The position numbers were made by a program, and so were the translations under genes. From contig JANQEN010000105.1 in NCBI GenBank assembly GCA_028278335.1, forward strand, positions 1 through 42,987: a stretch of 42,987 nucleotides of DNA, read 5' to 3'. Shown in pieces: positions 6,159 to 14,336 of the stretch (position 1 is the first letter of the stretch; each line of letters begins with the position of its first letter). Source of the stretch: Chitinivibrionales bacterium (GTDB taxonomy: Bacteria; Fibrobacterota; Chitinivibrionia; Chitinivibrionales; JANQEN01). Below the pieces are notes generated by a model. The model worked only from the letters and a program-made list of their open reading frames with translations. It did no database searches and was not told where the DNA came from.

Positions 6159-6540
6159 TATAACTTGCAAACAATGTGGGGGGTCATTTCAGGCCAAAAG
6201 AAGTACGGCTAAGTTTTGCAGTTCGGCCTGTCGGGTGGCTTTTAAAAGGGATCAGGAAAAGAAGATTACTGAAACAACCAAGGCCTTTGTTAAACACAAG
6301 CGGGTACATAAAAAAGAAGGAACAGAAGAAACTCTAGATGTTAAGGTTGATTACCAGCCTGGTTTTACCCCCAACTGGAAGAAAAAGGGTTTTAAGAATA
6401 AGGAGGAGGCCATTGCCCATATTTTTAACTGTTTACATGAGAAAAGAAAGAAGATTTTAAGCAAAGGCGTATCGGAAGAAACCCCAATCTTATGGGGGAA
6501 TAAGATTTTTAGGCTTACCAAGAAAGGATTTAAGGTATGA
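6151..6540 (+). CDS. Zinc-finger protein (129 aa)
   Basis: The N-terminus has CKQCGGSFQAKRSTAKFCSS followed by ACR, a four-Cys finger of the MYM/TRASH-like kind seen in phage proteins and homing endonucleases (residues 6-27). A basic middle and a helical C-terminus (KNKEEAIAHIFNCLHEKRKK) follow. Probably binds nucleic acid. The gene is coupled to both neighbours by overlaps (ATGA at 6537-6540). Confidence 0.65.
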   Translation: MFNITCKQCGGSFQAKRSTAKFCSSACRVAFKRDQEKKITETTKAFVKHKRVHKKEGTEETLDVKVDYQPGFTPNWKKKGFKNKEEAIAHIFNCLHEKRKKILSKGVSEETPILWGNKIFRLTKKGFKV

Positions 6541-6602
6541 TTTGGATTTTGGCTATTATTCTACTTTTTATTTTAATTGCGGTTTTTGTTAACCAGTTAT
6601 AA
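6537..6602 (+). CDS. Hydrophobic micropeptide (21 aa)
   Basis: A 21-residue frame that is one uninterrupted membrane helix (MIWILAIILLFILIAVFVNQ plus L). Its ATG overlaps the upstream stop as ATGA. Too short for homology. Listed because the coupling and composition are like the other micropeptides in this genome. Confidence 0.45.
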   Translation: MIWILAIILLFILIAVFVNQL

Positions 6603-6606
6603 AGTT

Positions 6607-6924
6607 ATGGTTTTAAAAAGAAAAACACCGCTTAAACCAGGAGCTAAGACTAAGGCTTGGCAGGAAACAAAAAAAGAGCTTAAAAAAGAGTTTGCCAAGA
6701 AAGGTATTATTAGCTGTGAAGTTAGGCTGCCCAAATGTCAAGGAAGGTGGGGTTTGAGCTTTGCTCATAGGCATAAGCGTTCCTGGTATCTTGGTAAACC
6801 AAAGCTTTTGGGTAGTTTTAAGCAAGTTGTCTTAACCTGTATTCATTGTCATCAAATGATTGAGTATGATCGAGCCTTATCAGATAGAACCTTTAATCAG
6901 TTAAGAGGGGAGGAAAATGAATGA
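6607..6924 (+). CDS. HNH-type nuclease-like protein (105 aa)
   Basis: The start is placed at ATG 6607 (MVLKRKTPLKPGAKTKAW). The core has CEVRLPKCQ, then SFAHRHKRS (the catalytic His region) and LTCIHCHQMIEYD at the C-terminal side, which is the Cys/His layout of a beta-beta-alpha-metal HNH domain. Small HNH proteins near terminase genes are known to assist packaging in HK97-like phages (gp74), and this gene lies upstream of TerL. A small recombination nuclease is an alternative. Confidence 0.6.
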   Translation: MVLKRKTPLKPGAKTKAWQETKKELKKEFAKKGIISCEVRLPKCQGRWGLSFAHRHKRSWYLGKPKLLGSFKQVVLTCIHCHQMIEYDRALSDRTFNQLRGEENE

Positions 6925-7231
6925 GTTTAAAATAGAGGTTGTTAGACGACCAGGTTATGATTTATATGAAATTTACTTGTTTAAAAGACATCCTGGTGGG
7001 GTTGAAAATGCTACAATTAAAGACGGGGAAATCAAATTTAGCTTCGTTAAGGAGGACTCTAATAAAGCTAAGCCCCTAATGACGATTAGTGGGTTATTTT
7101 GGGCTGATTTTGTAAGAGCGGTTGCAGAAGATTTGCCTAATATTAGTAAAAAAGAGGTTGATGCAGAGCTAAAAGCAACCAAGTATCACCTAGAAGATAT
7201 GAGAAAGATAGTGTTTAAGGAGGATAAATGA
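6917..7231 (+). CDS. Hypothetical protein (104 aa)
   Basis: A beta-rich first half (IEVVRRPGYDLYEIYLFKRH) leads to a helical second half. AGGGGAGGAAA precedes the ATG at 6917, inside the end of the previous gene. No family recognised. Confidence 0.6.
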   Translation: MNEFKIEVVRRPGYDLYEIYLFKRHPGGVENATIKDGEIKFSFVKEDSNKAKPLMTISGLFWADFVRAVAEDLPNISKKEVDAELKATKYHLEDMRKIVFKEDK

Positions 7232-7464
7232 CTGAATGGATGTCGGCCAAAGAAGTGGCCGAAAAACTAAGGGTTAGTAAGGAAACCATCCATAATTGGG
7301 CTAACCGCTGGCATTGGGAACGACAGGCTGCTCAGATTCCTGACCGTTATGGCAGGCAGCACTGGGGATTTGAGTATAAGGCTTCTGATATAATAAAAAC
7401 ACTGCAAGAGATGAATAAAGATAAGCTTCGCCAGAAAAAAAATCCCAAAGTTGACAAGACGTGA
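7228..7464 (+). CDS. MerR/excisionase-type HTH DNA-binding protein (78 aa)
   Basis: Residues 5-30 (MSAKEVAEKLRVSKETIHNW) are a classic helix-turn-helix of the HTH_17/MerR class, followed by a winged-like segment (YGRQHWGFEYKASDI). AAGGAGGATAA precedes and overlaps the ATG (ATGA coupling with the upstream stop). In this location it could be a transcription factor or an accessory small terminase. Not decided. Confidence 0.7.
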   Translation: MTEWMSAKEVAEKLRVSKETIHNWANRWHWERQAAQIPDRYGRQHWGFEYKASDIIKTLQEMNKDKLRQKKNPKVDKT

Positions 7465-7479
7465 CATCAATATTACAAT
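7451..7479 (+). promoter_or_regulatory. Promoter upstream of the terminase/portal cluster
   Basis: TTGACA (7451-7456), a 17-nt spacer and TACAAT (7474-7479) match 11 of 12 consensus bases. The predicted transcription start is about 7486, at the foot of the hairpin 7488-7534. It overlaps the end of the HTH gene. Confidence 0.6.
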
Positions 7480-7487
7480 AGGTGGAC

Positions 7488-7534
7488 GGCGGGGCTTCCT
7501 TTCGGCATACAAAAACATTCGTTTTTACCCCGCC
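7488..7534 (+). promoter_or_regulatory. Nested hairpin in the 5' leader of the terminase-region mRNA
   Basis: GGCGGGG (7488-7494) pairs with CCCCGCC (7528-7534), and AAAAAC (7511-7516) pairs with GTTTTT (7521-7526) inside it. It lies right at the predicted 5' end of the transcript and just before the ATG at 7543, which lacks a ribosome site. It could stabilise the mRNA or control the first gene. There is no T-run after the stem, so it is not a terminator. Confidence 0.5.
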
Positions 7535-7542
7535 GAAAACCT

Positions 7543-7782
7543 ATGGACTTATCAAAATTTAAAGTAACTAATCTAGCCCGCGTTCGTTGTATTTCTTGTC
7601 ATGCAGAACTTACCCGCCTTACTCTTGATACTAATAAAGTTGACCATGTTTTAGTCTGCTCTAACCCCAAGTGCGCCCGTGTCGGACTTTTAACCGTTAT
7701 TTATGCTAAACTGGAAGCAAAGGAGAAACAGGGTGAAACTAAAAAGTCTCGGCATAAGAGAGTTTCAAAGAAATCTGTATAA
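7543..7782 (+). CDS. Zinc-ribbon protein (79 aa)
   Basis: CISCHAELTR (residues 16-19 pair) and CSNPKCARVG (second pair) form a short zinc ribbon. The C-terminus is very basic (KKSRHKRVSKKSV). Such small proteins are frequent next to phage packaging genes, but no function is established. Confidence 0.65.
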   Translation: MDLSKFKVTNLARVRCISCHAELTRLTLDTNKVDHVLVCSNPKCARVGLLTVIYAKLEAKEKQGETKKSRHKRVSKKSV

Positions 7783-7933
7783 TTATTTAGATAAAATTCC
7801 TCTAATGGTGGTTAACCATCGGACGGGGGAGGATGTTTTTATGGTTTTGCCTCCAAAAACATTCGAGCATATAGTGAAGGAGGTGAAGAAAAATGAGAAA
7901 ATCTCCATTCAAACCAAAAATTCTAATCAATAA
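7733..7933 (+). CDS. Phd/YefM antitoxin-like protein (66 aa)
   Basis: The start is set at GTG 7733 because AAGGAG lies 8 nt upstream; the ATG at 7703 has no site. IREFQRNLYNYLDKIPLMVV followed by NHRTGEDVFMVLP matches the N-terminal fold of Phd/YefM-type regulators (a helix that docks on a small beta sheet with a G..V.V.LP strand). No partner toxin gene follows. It may therefore act only as a small DNA-binding regulator. The assignment rests on pattern, not on a search. Confidence 0.45.
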   Translation: MKLKSLGIREFQRNLYNYLDKIPLMVVNHRTGEDVFMVLPPKTFEHIVKEVKKNEKISIQTKNSNQ

Positions 7934-8234
7934 AACAGGTAAGGACGTAGAATTTATGTGTGGTGGTATAACTCATATCCATAAGGTCGGTGAAAAGGTC
8001 CCTTATGATGGGGAAACAGCCAATCATGCCTTAACTGAAGTCAACACGGGGCTGGAGGAGTATGTAGAAGAGCCAGCCAATCCAGTTGGACGGCCACAAA
8101 AGGAACTGGAAGATTTAAAATGGACTTCGCTTCTTAAAAAAGCCTCAAGGGAAGGTGTTTATGAGCCAGGCATGGATAAGGATACGATTATTACCGCTTT
8201 AAGGGCTAAAAATGGTACCAAACAGACAGACTAA
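7893..8234 (+). CDS. Hypothetical protein upstream of terminase (113 aa)
   Basis: An N-terminal beta-rich domain (KILINKTGKDVEFMCGGITH) is followed by a Pro/Gly linker and a C-terminal helical SAP/LEM-like piece (WTSLLKKASREGVYEPGMDK, then TIITALRAK) that could bind DNA. AAGGAGGTGAAG precedes the ATG. It overlaps both neighbours. Function unknown. Confidence 0.6.
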   Translation: MRKSPFKPKILINKTGKDVEFMCGGITHIHKVGEKVPYDGETANHALTEVNTGLEEYVEEPANPVGRPQKELEDLKWTSLLKKASREGVYEPGMDKDTIITALRAKNGTKQTD

Positions 8235-10884
8235 GCTATATGAGTCCCTAATGCTGCAAAAAAAACTGCGGGGACTTAAAGATTTATATTTTTTTAACCG
8301 CCAAATTCTTGAACAAGACGAAGAAAGGCGCAAGTTTATTGTCCCCCACGTTCATGGGGATTGGACAAGATGGCATCAAGAGTCAAAATCCCGCATTAAG
8401 CTTATTTTAGTACCTCGTAATACCTTCAAATGTGTTCGTTGGGATACAAAAATTCAAATGGCTGATGGAACTCTTAAAAAAATAGAGGATGTTGTTGTTG
8501 GCGATAGGGTTGTCGGTTATAAAAATTATAAACCAGTAGTGTCAGTCATTACTAATAAGTCTATTAAAAGAAAGGATAGACTTTACAAAATAAACTTTAA
8601 CGGCGGTAGAGAAATCTTTGTGACCAAGGAACATAAGTTTTTTAACCTAGATAATTATCGTTCGCTTCCTACCTATTCTGCTATTCCTCGCTACTTAAAC
8701 ATCCCTGAGCCAAAACATAAGATTTTAGATGATGATATTAAACTGATTGTTTATTTTGTAACAGAGGGTTGTTATTCTACCTGTGGAATTACCAATATGA
8801 ATCAAGAGGTTCAGGAAGATTTAAAAGAGGCTGTGGAAAATAAGGGATGGAAATTGGTGGAGCTTAGAAAGGGTCATTTCAGAATAAGTAGTGATTGGAA
8901 ACATAAAGGAAATACTTTTAGAAACTGGCTCAGAAAATATGGTCTTTGGGGAAAGTCTGCTTTTGAAAAAAAACTACCAGATGAAGTGATGTCGCTTCCT
9001 ACTTATAAGTTGAAGTTGGTTATTTCTTTATTGTTTGCTACAGATGGAAGTATAAATGTGAGTAAAAATGGAGCGGTTGGGATTAACTATTGTTCTGTTA
9101 ATAAGGATTTATGTGAACAAGTTATGGTTATTTTGTCTCGGTTTGGGATTTATTCTTCTTTAAGAAAATCTAATTCATTTTATTATAAAGATGATAAGAA
9201 GGTGGGTAAAATTGCTTACTATGTTTATGTTGAGGGAAATATAAACAGAAGAAAGTTTTTAAACAAGTTTACTGTTTTGGGGAAAGATAGAGATATGGAG
9301 TTGGCAAGAAAAGAAATGGTTAAAAAATCTGATGACTACCGAAGTTTGTCAGAGCTTTTTCCAAGAGAAATAAGAAGCAAAATAAAAGAGACAGGTTTAT
9401 CGCTTAGAAAAAGTGGAATTAGAATAGATAATTCCTATCGAGTAAGCAGACAAAAAATAGCTAAAATACCGAGTATCGCAAGTTATGCTAAAAAAAATGT
9501 TAATTGGCTTTGGACTAAAAGTTGTGATTATTGGGGAGAAGATAGTGTGTATGATATAGAAACTACTTCTGGGAATTATGTTGCTAATGGTTTAATTGTT
9601 CACAACTCGACCTTTTTTACCGTTGGTTGGTCGCTTCAGAACATTGCCAAAAGTCGGGATATTCGGATTTTGATTGCTAACGCTACTTTGTCTAATTCTC
9701 AGCGTTTTTTAGGCGAAATTCAACGCCATATTAGGGAAAATGAAGAATTTAAGACCCTTTATGGCGACTTATATGATCCTAAACTAAAGTGGAATGAAAA
9801 TGAATTTGTGGTAGCAGGTCGTAAGCTGGGCAAGCCTGAAGCTACTGTTACCGCAGCAGGTGTGGGGGGAAACTTAGTTTCTCAGCACTATGATATTATT
9901 ATTGCTGACGATTTGGTTAATAATGAAAACTCATCCACTCGTTATATGGCCGACAAGACAATAGATTGGTGGAAAAGGTCTTTATCTTTACTTGAGCCAG
10001 AGGGAGAAATGATTATCATTGGCACTCGTTGGTCTTACTATGAGCTTTACGCCCATATCATTGAGAAATTTTCTGATGTAGATAAGTATATTAGGGGTGC
10101 TTATAACCCTGATGGTTCTTTTTACTTTCCTGAGCGGTTTGATGATGCTAAACTGAAAGAATTGCGCAAACTACACGGTTCCTGGATTTTCAGTTCGTTT
10201 TACCTTAATGATCCGATAGACGAAAAGTCAGCCATTATTAAAAAATCCCATTTAAGATATTACGGTAAGAAAGAGGAAGTTAGGCTCCCAGCTAATGTGG
10301 CTACTTTTGCCTGTTGTGACCCCGCCGTATCACAAGAGGTTACAGCCGACTATTCTTCAATTACGGTGGTTAGTATAGATTTAGACTTAAATTGGTATGT
10401 GCGGGAGATAAGACGAGGGCGTTGGACAGTTGGAGAACTTATAGAAAATCTGTTTGCGGTTTACAAAGACTGGAGTCCCTTATCAATGTCAATCGAGGTG
10501 GTTGGACAAGCTCAAATGTTGCTTGATCCTGTTCATAATGAGGAGGTTAATCGTAATGTTTTTTTACCGCTGGTAGAGATTAAGGCTAGAAATCAGCTCA
10601 GAAAAGAGCAAAGAATTCGTGCTATACTACAACCAAGATTCGAGCGTGGTAAAATATATATTAAAAGAGGTATGGAGGATTTAGAAGAAGAGTTATTGAG
10701 ATTTCCGAAGGCCAAACATGATGATATTATTGATAGCCTGACGGATATAGCTGAGATTGGTTTTGCCCCAGATGAAAGAGAAGAGAAACCAAGAGAGGCT
10801 AAAAGCTATTTTGAAACACAGGTTTTGCAAATTAAAAAAAAGGATGCTCCTTACTGTGATGAAACATTAGGGGAATACTTGTAA
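8212..10884 (+). CDS. terL: Large terminase subunit (TerL), interrupted by an intein
   Basis: This is the DNA-packaging motor ATPase and headful or cos nuclease. The 890-aa precursor carries a 392-aa intein (residues 74-465). After splicing a 498-aa TerL remains, the normal size. The rejoined Walker A region is LVPRNTFK/STFFTV, Walker B is DIIIADDLVNNENSS, and the coupling motif is MIIIGTRW. The nuclease acidic residues lie in CCDPAVSQEVTADYSS, SIEVVGQAQ and KHDDIIDSLTD. It starts inside the preceding gene. A small membrane-anchored protein gene and the portal gene follow directly. Confidence 0.93.
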   Translation: MVPNRQTKLYESLMLQKKLRGLKDLYFFNRQILEQDEERRKFIVPHVHGDWTRWHQESKSRIKLILVPRNTFKCVRWDTKIQMADGTLKKIEDVVVGDRVVGYKNYKPVVSVITNKSIKRKDRLYKINFNGGREIFVTKEHKFFNLDNYRSLPTYSAIPRYLNIPEPKHKILDDDIKLIVYFVTEGCYSTCGITNMNQEVQEDLKEAVENKGWKLVELRKGHFRISSDWKHKGNTFRNWLRKYGLWGKSAFEKKLPDEVMSLPTYKLKLVISLLFATDGSINVSKNGAVGINYCSVNKDLCEQVMVILSRFGIYSSLRKSNSFYYKDDKKVGKIAYYVYVEGNINRRKFLNKFTVLGKDRDMELARKEMVKKSDDYRSLSELFPREIRSKIKETGLSLRKSGIRIDNSYRVSRQKIAKIPSIASYAKKNVNWLWTKSCDYWGEDSVYDIETTSGNYVANGLIVHNSTFFTVGWSLQNIAKSRDIRILIANATLSNSQRFLGEIQRHIRENEEFKTLYGDLYDPKLKWNENEFVVAGRKLGKPEATVTAAGVGGNLVSQHYDIIIADDLVNNENSSTRYMADKTIDWWKRSLSLLEPEGEMIIIGTRWSYYELYAHIIEKFSDVDKYIRGAYNPDGSFYFPERFDDAKLKELRKLHGSWIFSSFYLNDPIDEKSAIIKKSHLRYYGKKEEVRLPANVATFACCDPAVSQEVTADYSSITVVSIDLDLNWYVREIRRGRWTVGELIENLFAVYKDWSPLSMSIEVVGQAQMLLDPVHNEEVNRNVFLPLVEIKARNQLRKEQRIRAILQPRFERGKIYIKRGMEDLEEELLRFPKAKHDDIIDSLTDIAEIGFAPDEREEKPREAKSYFETQVLQIKKKDAPYCDETLGEYL
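8431..9606 (+). mobile_element. LAGLIDADG intein in the Walker A motif of TerL
   Basis: The splicing block at the start is CVRWDTKIQMADGTLKKIED, beginning with Cys1. Block B is FVTKEHKFF (T..H). The end is YDIETTSGNYVANGLIVHN, with penultimate His and final Asn, followed by Ser as the +1 residue. Between them are two degenerate LAGLIDADG helices, LIVYFVTEGC and LLFATDGSI, so it can encode a homing endonuclease. Insertion falls between Lys and Ser of the P-loop, so the ATPase works only after splicing. All splicing residues look intact. Confidence 0.93.
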
Positions 10885-10885
10885 A

Positions 10886-11122
10886 ATGGACTATTTATTT
10901 TTAATTGTTGTTATTCTTCAGTTTATATTTATTGTTTACCAGCACTGGTCTTACCAAAAAGAGAGGGAAAAGCTACAGCTTAAGCTTATGAGTAGAAATG
11001 TGGAGGAGTATAAAGAAGCGACTGAACCCCCAGCTAAGCCAATGAAAGAGAAAGAGAATCCTTATAAATCACTGGAGGATGTGCCCATTGAGAAGCAGCT
11101 TGAGGCCGAAGACAATATATGA
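10886..11122 (+). CDS. Small membrane-anchored hypothetical protein (78 aa)
   Basis: The N-terminus is a membrane helix (DYLFLIVVILQFIFIVY). It is followed by a charged coiled-coil-like region and a Pro/Glu-rich tail. It begins one base after the TerL stop and overlaps the portal start (11119). Function unknown. The location between terL and portal is unusual for a membrane protein. Confidence 0.65.
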   Translation: MDYLFLIVVILQFIFIVYQHWSYQKEREKLQLKLMSRNVEEYKEATEPPAKPMKEKENPYKSLEDVPIEKQLEAEDNI

Positions 11123-14076
11123 TTAAGATTAACAAGAGGGGAAAGCTCTGGAGAAATGCCACTGATGAAGAAAAAATGACTTACTGCGATGGTCTGTATG
11201 ATTCAGCCAAGCAGCATATGACCAAGCGTCATTATGAGTGGTACATGAATCGTATGTTTAAGGAGGGACATCACTACGTTCAGTATAACACTACCACCAA
11301 CGCTTTAGAACGACCCCCTCGAGCTAAGGGCGAGGTACGAGTGGTGGTTAATAAGGTTCGTTCCACGACAAGAGCAATCCAAAACTTTGCTACCAGAGAA
11401 GAGCCAAAATGGGTTATTACTCCAGGTGATTTAGATGAAGATACGGTTAGAAACGCCGTTAGGGTTGGTAAGTTTATGGACTACCTTTATCGCAAGAAAA
11501 TATTTGAGATTATCGTTGATGGATCAGTAGAGTCAGCTCTTGATACCTCAATCGCTTGGGTTGAGTTAGTTTGGGATGAGAAAGACGCTAATGGGCAAGG
11601 AGACGTAAAGTATATTTTACACGACTCTTTTGATATTTTTACTGATCCCAAGGGATATTTTGACGAAGGTCGGTATATGGGCAGATTTCTGTTTAAAGCA
11701 ATTAGCAAGGCCCAAGACGAGATTTATAATGATGAGCGGTATATCAAAAAAAACAGAAAAAAGGTAGTAGCTGATGAGGAGCTGGCTGCCTCAGAAATGA
11801 AGGCCAGGATTAAGCGGAAAGAGTCTGGTGGTTGGGGTGATGCCCTTCCCAGCACTACTGTTAAGGAGTTTTTCCTCTGGGATGATGAGAAAAACAGTAA
11901 AGGTGGAAATTTAATTCGTTTTACCTATGGTGGTGGTCAAGTTCTGCGGGAGGATGAGCTAGAGGACAAAGAATACACAATTTATGCTATGCAACTGCCA
12001 CTTGACCCCAAAACCATTTACCATCGCTCTTGGACAGCCGATGCTATTCCTTTAAACAAGGTGCTGGATCGTACTTTGTCCCAAAAAGTAATGTATGTTA
12101 ACCAGGCTTTAATTTACAGGATTATTGCGGAGAAGGGGCATGGGGCTAATGTAGGAACAATCGGCAACGAACAGGGAGAGATAATAGAGGTTAATAAGAA
12201 TCGTAAGTTTGAGCAATGGCAAATGGCGGGCCTGCCAGCGGCTTTAGATTCTCTTAATGGTGATGTTCTTCAGTTAATAGAGGATATTTTAGGAGCGCAT
12301 GATGCTTGTGTATCAGAAGATACAGAGATTTTAACTAAAAAAGGATGGAAAAAATGGAATAAAATAAAAGAGGGAGACTATACTTATACCATAAATCCAA
12401 AAACATTAAATGGGGAATGGAATAGGATTAACGAAATCTATTCTCGTGAAAAAAAGGATATTGAGTTAACTAAAATTAAAAATAATAATATTTCTGCCTT
12501 AGTGACAAATGACCACAGGTGGTTAGTTAAAACTAAAAAGGGGAATGGGAAAAGAAAGAAGTATAAGGAAGTGCATGAATTTAGGGAAACTAATGAATTA
12601 AATTCTAATTCATCTATTATTTTAAGTGCTGAATGTGTTGATTTTGGTGAAAAGAAATATAGTGATGATTTTGTTGAATTGGTTGGGTGGGTTGTTTGTG
12701 AAGGCTGTTATTCACTTGGCCCTATAAACAAAGATAAGGGAAAAACAAGAATAAGGATTAGCCAATCAAAGAAGCCCAACCCAATGCAGTGGAATATGAT
12801 AGACGCATTGTTAAAAAGGATGGGGATTTGGACAAAGCCGCAGTTGCAAAAGGATGGTTCAACCCAGTTTGCCTTTTCTGGGGAAACGGCCAAGAAAATG
12901 AGAAACCTTTTTCCAGATAAAATTCTAACCTATGAATTTATATTGGACTTGACTGGGGAACAATTGAGTATTTTGTTTACTACTATGATGTTAGCCGATG
13001 GATGTATAGAGCAGGGTAGATATTATTCATCTAATAAACAAAATATTGATATTTTTCAAATGGTATGTTCGCTTCTTGGTTATGCCTCAAGAGTTTTTAT
13101 GGAAAAAGGCGGCGTGGTTAAAAATCCATCAAGCGTATTTAGAGGAAGTGGCATAGTTAAAGATAAATATTGGGTAAGCGTTAAAGGTAATACAAAATAT
13201 ACTGGATTTAATGCTAAAAAAAGGCTATCAAAATTTGTTAGCAAAGAAAAATATTCAGGGATTATATGGTGTCCTAAAACTAAAAATACCACCTGGTTTA
13301 TGAGAAAGGACGGCAAAACCTGTTTTACGGGTAATACTTTTGGTCGGATTCCAACTGGAGCCAGATCAGGTGATATGATAGAGGCATTACAAGCGGGGGA
13401 TGCTAATAACTTGGCTGGTATTAGTAAGTCTCTTAAGGTATTTTTAAAGGTTATTGGTAAAGCCACTATTAATAAAATAGCCAAAAAATATACTGCTAGT
13501 CGGATTGCTGAGATTACTGAACCAGAGCAAGGTGAAAAGTATATGAAGGTAATTGGTGAAGGAGCCTCAGACAGTGTTAAGGATAAGGAAAAGATGACTA
13601 TTGTTACTTCTGATAGTGAGGTAAATGTCAGTATTGGTTCTTGGTTAGGTTATACCAGAGAATCACAGCGGGAAACTTTGCTTAAAATGGCAGAAGCGGG
13701 TTTAGTTCCAGCCGAAGAAGTTTTACGTCAGTTCCAGTTCCCAAATATTGAAGAGTTATCAGAGAAGGCGAGATCAGAAAGATTAGAACAACATCAACTT
13801 CAGGCTGAAATTGCAGGCAGAACAGGTGGTGAGGGCGGGGCTGCTCCTGCGGGCGGGGCTGATGCGCAAAGGATGAAAGCTTTGGCTGACAAGGAAAATA
13901 CAGCGATGGCTAATGGCGATGCCTTACCTCCCACAGAAGGAGCTGACATGAACCACACTCAGGCACACATGGATTTTATGCAAACCCAAATTTATGCTGA
14001 GCTTCCACCTGAGTTTCAGCAAAATATCCAAGCTCATGCTCAGGGCGAACTAGAAGCTCAAGGAGTAAGGAGGTAA
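11119..14076 (+). CDS. Portal protein, interrupted by an intein
   Basis: The 985-aa precursor contains a 343-aa intein (residues 397-739), leaving a 642-aa portal, a size usual for podovirus-like portals. Supporting segments are the N-terminal DNA-capsid region (YEWYMNRMFKEGHHYVQYNT), DSFDIFTDPKGYFDEGRYMG, and the long helical stem region after the intein (FGRIPTGARSGDMIEALQAG). The C-terminus is Gly/Ala/Gln-rich. It would form the dodecameric ring at the packaging vertex. The position after TerL and before scaffold and capsid supports the call. Confidence 0.85.
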   Translation: MIKINKRGKLWRNATDEEKMTYCDGLYDSAKQHMTKRHYEWYMNRMFKEGHHYVQYNTTTNALERPPRAKGEVRVVVNKVRSTTRAIQNFATREEPKWVITPGDLDEDTVRNAVRVGKFMDYLYRKKIFEIIVDGSVESALDTSIAWVELVWDEKDANGQGDVKYILHDSFDIFTDPKGYFDEGRYMGRFLFKAISKAQDEIYNDERYIKKNRKKVVADEELAASEMKARIKRKESGGWGDALPSTTVKEFFLWDDEKNSKGGNLIRFTYGGGQVLREDELEDKEYTIYAMQLPLDPKTIYHRSWTADAIPLNKVLDRTLSQKVMYVNQALIYRIIAEKGHGANVGTIGNEQGEIIEVNKNRKFEQWQMAGLPAALDSLNGDVLQLIEDILGAHDACVSEDTEILTKKGWKKWNKIKEGDYTYTINPKTLNGEWNRINEIYSREKKDIELTKIKNNNISALVTNDHRWLVKTKKGNGKRKKYKEVHEFRETNELNSNSSIILSAECVDFGEKKYSDDFVELVGWVVCEGCYSLGPINKDKGKTRIRISQSKKPNPMQWNMIDALLKRMGIWTKPQLQKDGSTQFAFSGETAKKMRNLFPDKILTYEFILDLTGEQLSILFTTMMLADGCIEQGRYYSSNKQNIDIFQMVCSLLGYASRVFMEKGGVVKNPSSVFRGSGIVKDKYWVSVKGNTKYTGFNAKKRLSKFVSKEKYSGIIWCPKTKNTTWFMRKDGKTCFTGNTFGRIPTGARSGDMIEALQAGDANNLAGISKSLKVFLKVIGKATINKIAKKYTASRIAEITEPEQGEKYMKVIGEGASDSVKDKEKMTIVTSDSEVNVSIGSWLGYTRESQRETLLKMAEAGLVPAEEVLRQFQFPNIEELSEKARSERLEQHQLQAEIAGRTGGEGGAAPAGGADAQRMKALADKENTAMANGDALPPTEGADMNHTQAHMDFMQTQIYAELPPEFQQNIQAHAQGELEAQGVRR
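12307..13335 (+). mobile_element. LAGLIDADG intein in the portal protein
   Basis: Starts with Cys1 (CVSEDTEILTKKGWKKWNKI). Block B is LVTNDHRWLV. The C-terminal end is GKTCFTGN followed by Thr+1. The penultimate residue is Gly in place of the usual His, a variant known in some phage inteins. Two endonuclease helices, LVGWVVCEGC and LFTTMMLADGC, are present. The insertion lies within the conserved helical region of the portal, ahead of TFGRIPTGARSG. It is not a close copy of the TerL intein. Confidence 0.9.
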
Positions 14077-14077
14077 T

Positions 14078-14173
14078 ATGCCGCCAGGCTACACACATGA
14101 CTTTAAGTTCAAAGTGGGAAAAACAACCATTGAGGGGGAAATGGAGTTTAATTACGATGGTCAGGCTTCTTGA
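14078..14173 (+). CDS. Micropeptide after portal (31 aa)
   Basis: A strong site (AAGGAGGTAAT) precedes the ATG at 14078. The product (MPPGYTHDFKFKVGKTTIEG and 11 more residues) has beta-strand character and no membrane helix. The ribosome site is the main evidence that it is real. Function unknown. Confidence 0.5.
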   Translation: MPPGYTHDFKFKVGKTTIEGEMEFNYDGQAS

Positions 14174-14194
14174 TACCCAAGCGAGGGGGTAGCT

Positions 14195-14335
14195 ATGACT
14201 GTGCTTGAAAATAAGTGTATGACTAGGTTGCTAGAAGAGTTAAAAAGAATTTTTGATACTTTTGGTAGAAAAATGCCAAAAGATATAAAAACGTGGGGAC
14301 ATAATTTTTTATATTTTAAGAAGGGAGTTGATTAG
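14195..14335 (+). CDS. Small hypothetical protein (46 aa)
   Basis: GAGGGGGTAGCT precedes the ATG at 14195. The product is helical and basic (TRLLEELKRIFDTFGRKMPK). Its stop codon (14333-14335) lies between the ribosome site and start of the next gene, which suggests coupled translation. Confidence 0.55.
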   Translation: MTVLENKCMTRLLEELKRIFDTFGRKMPKDIKTWGHNFLYFKKGVD

Positions 14336-14336
14336 T

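Noticed and set aside
13080..13484. 134-aa reverse-strand frame across the portal intein
   Set aside because: It lies entirely opposite a well-supported gene, with no ribosome site and no recognisable protein.
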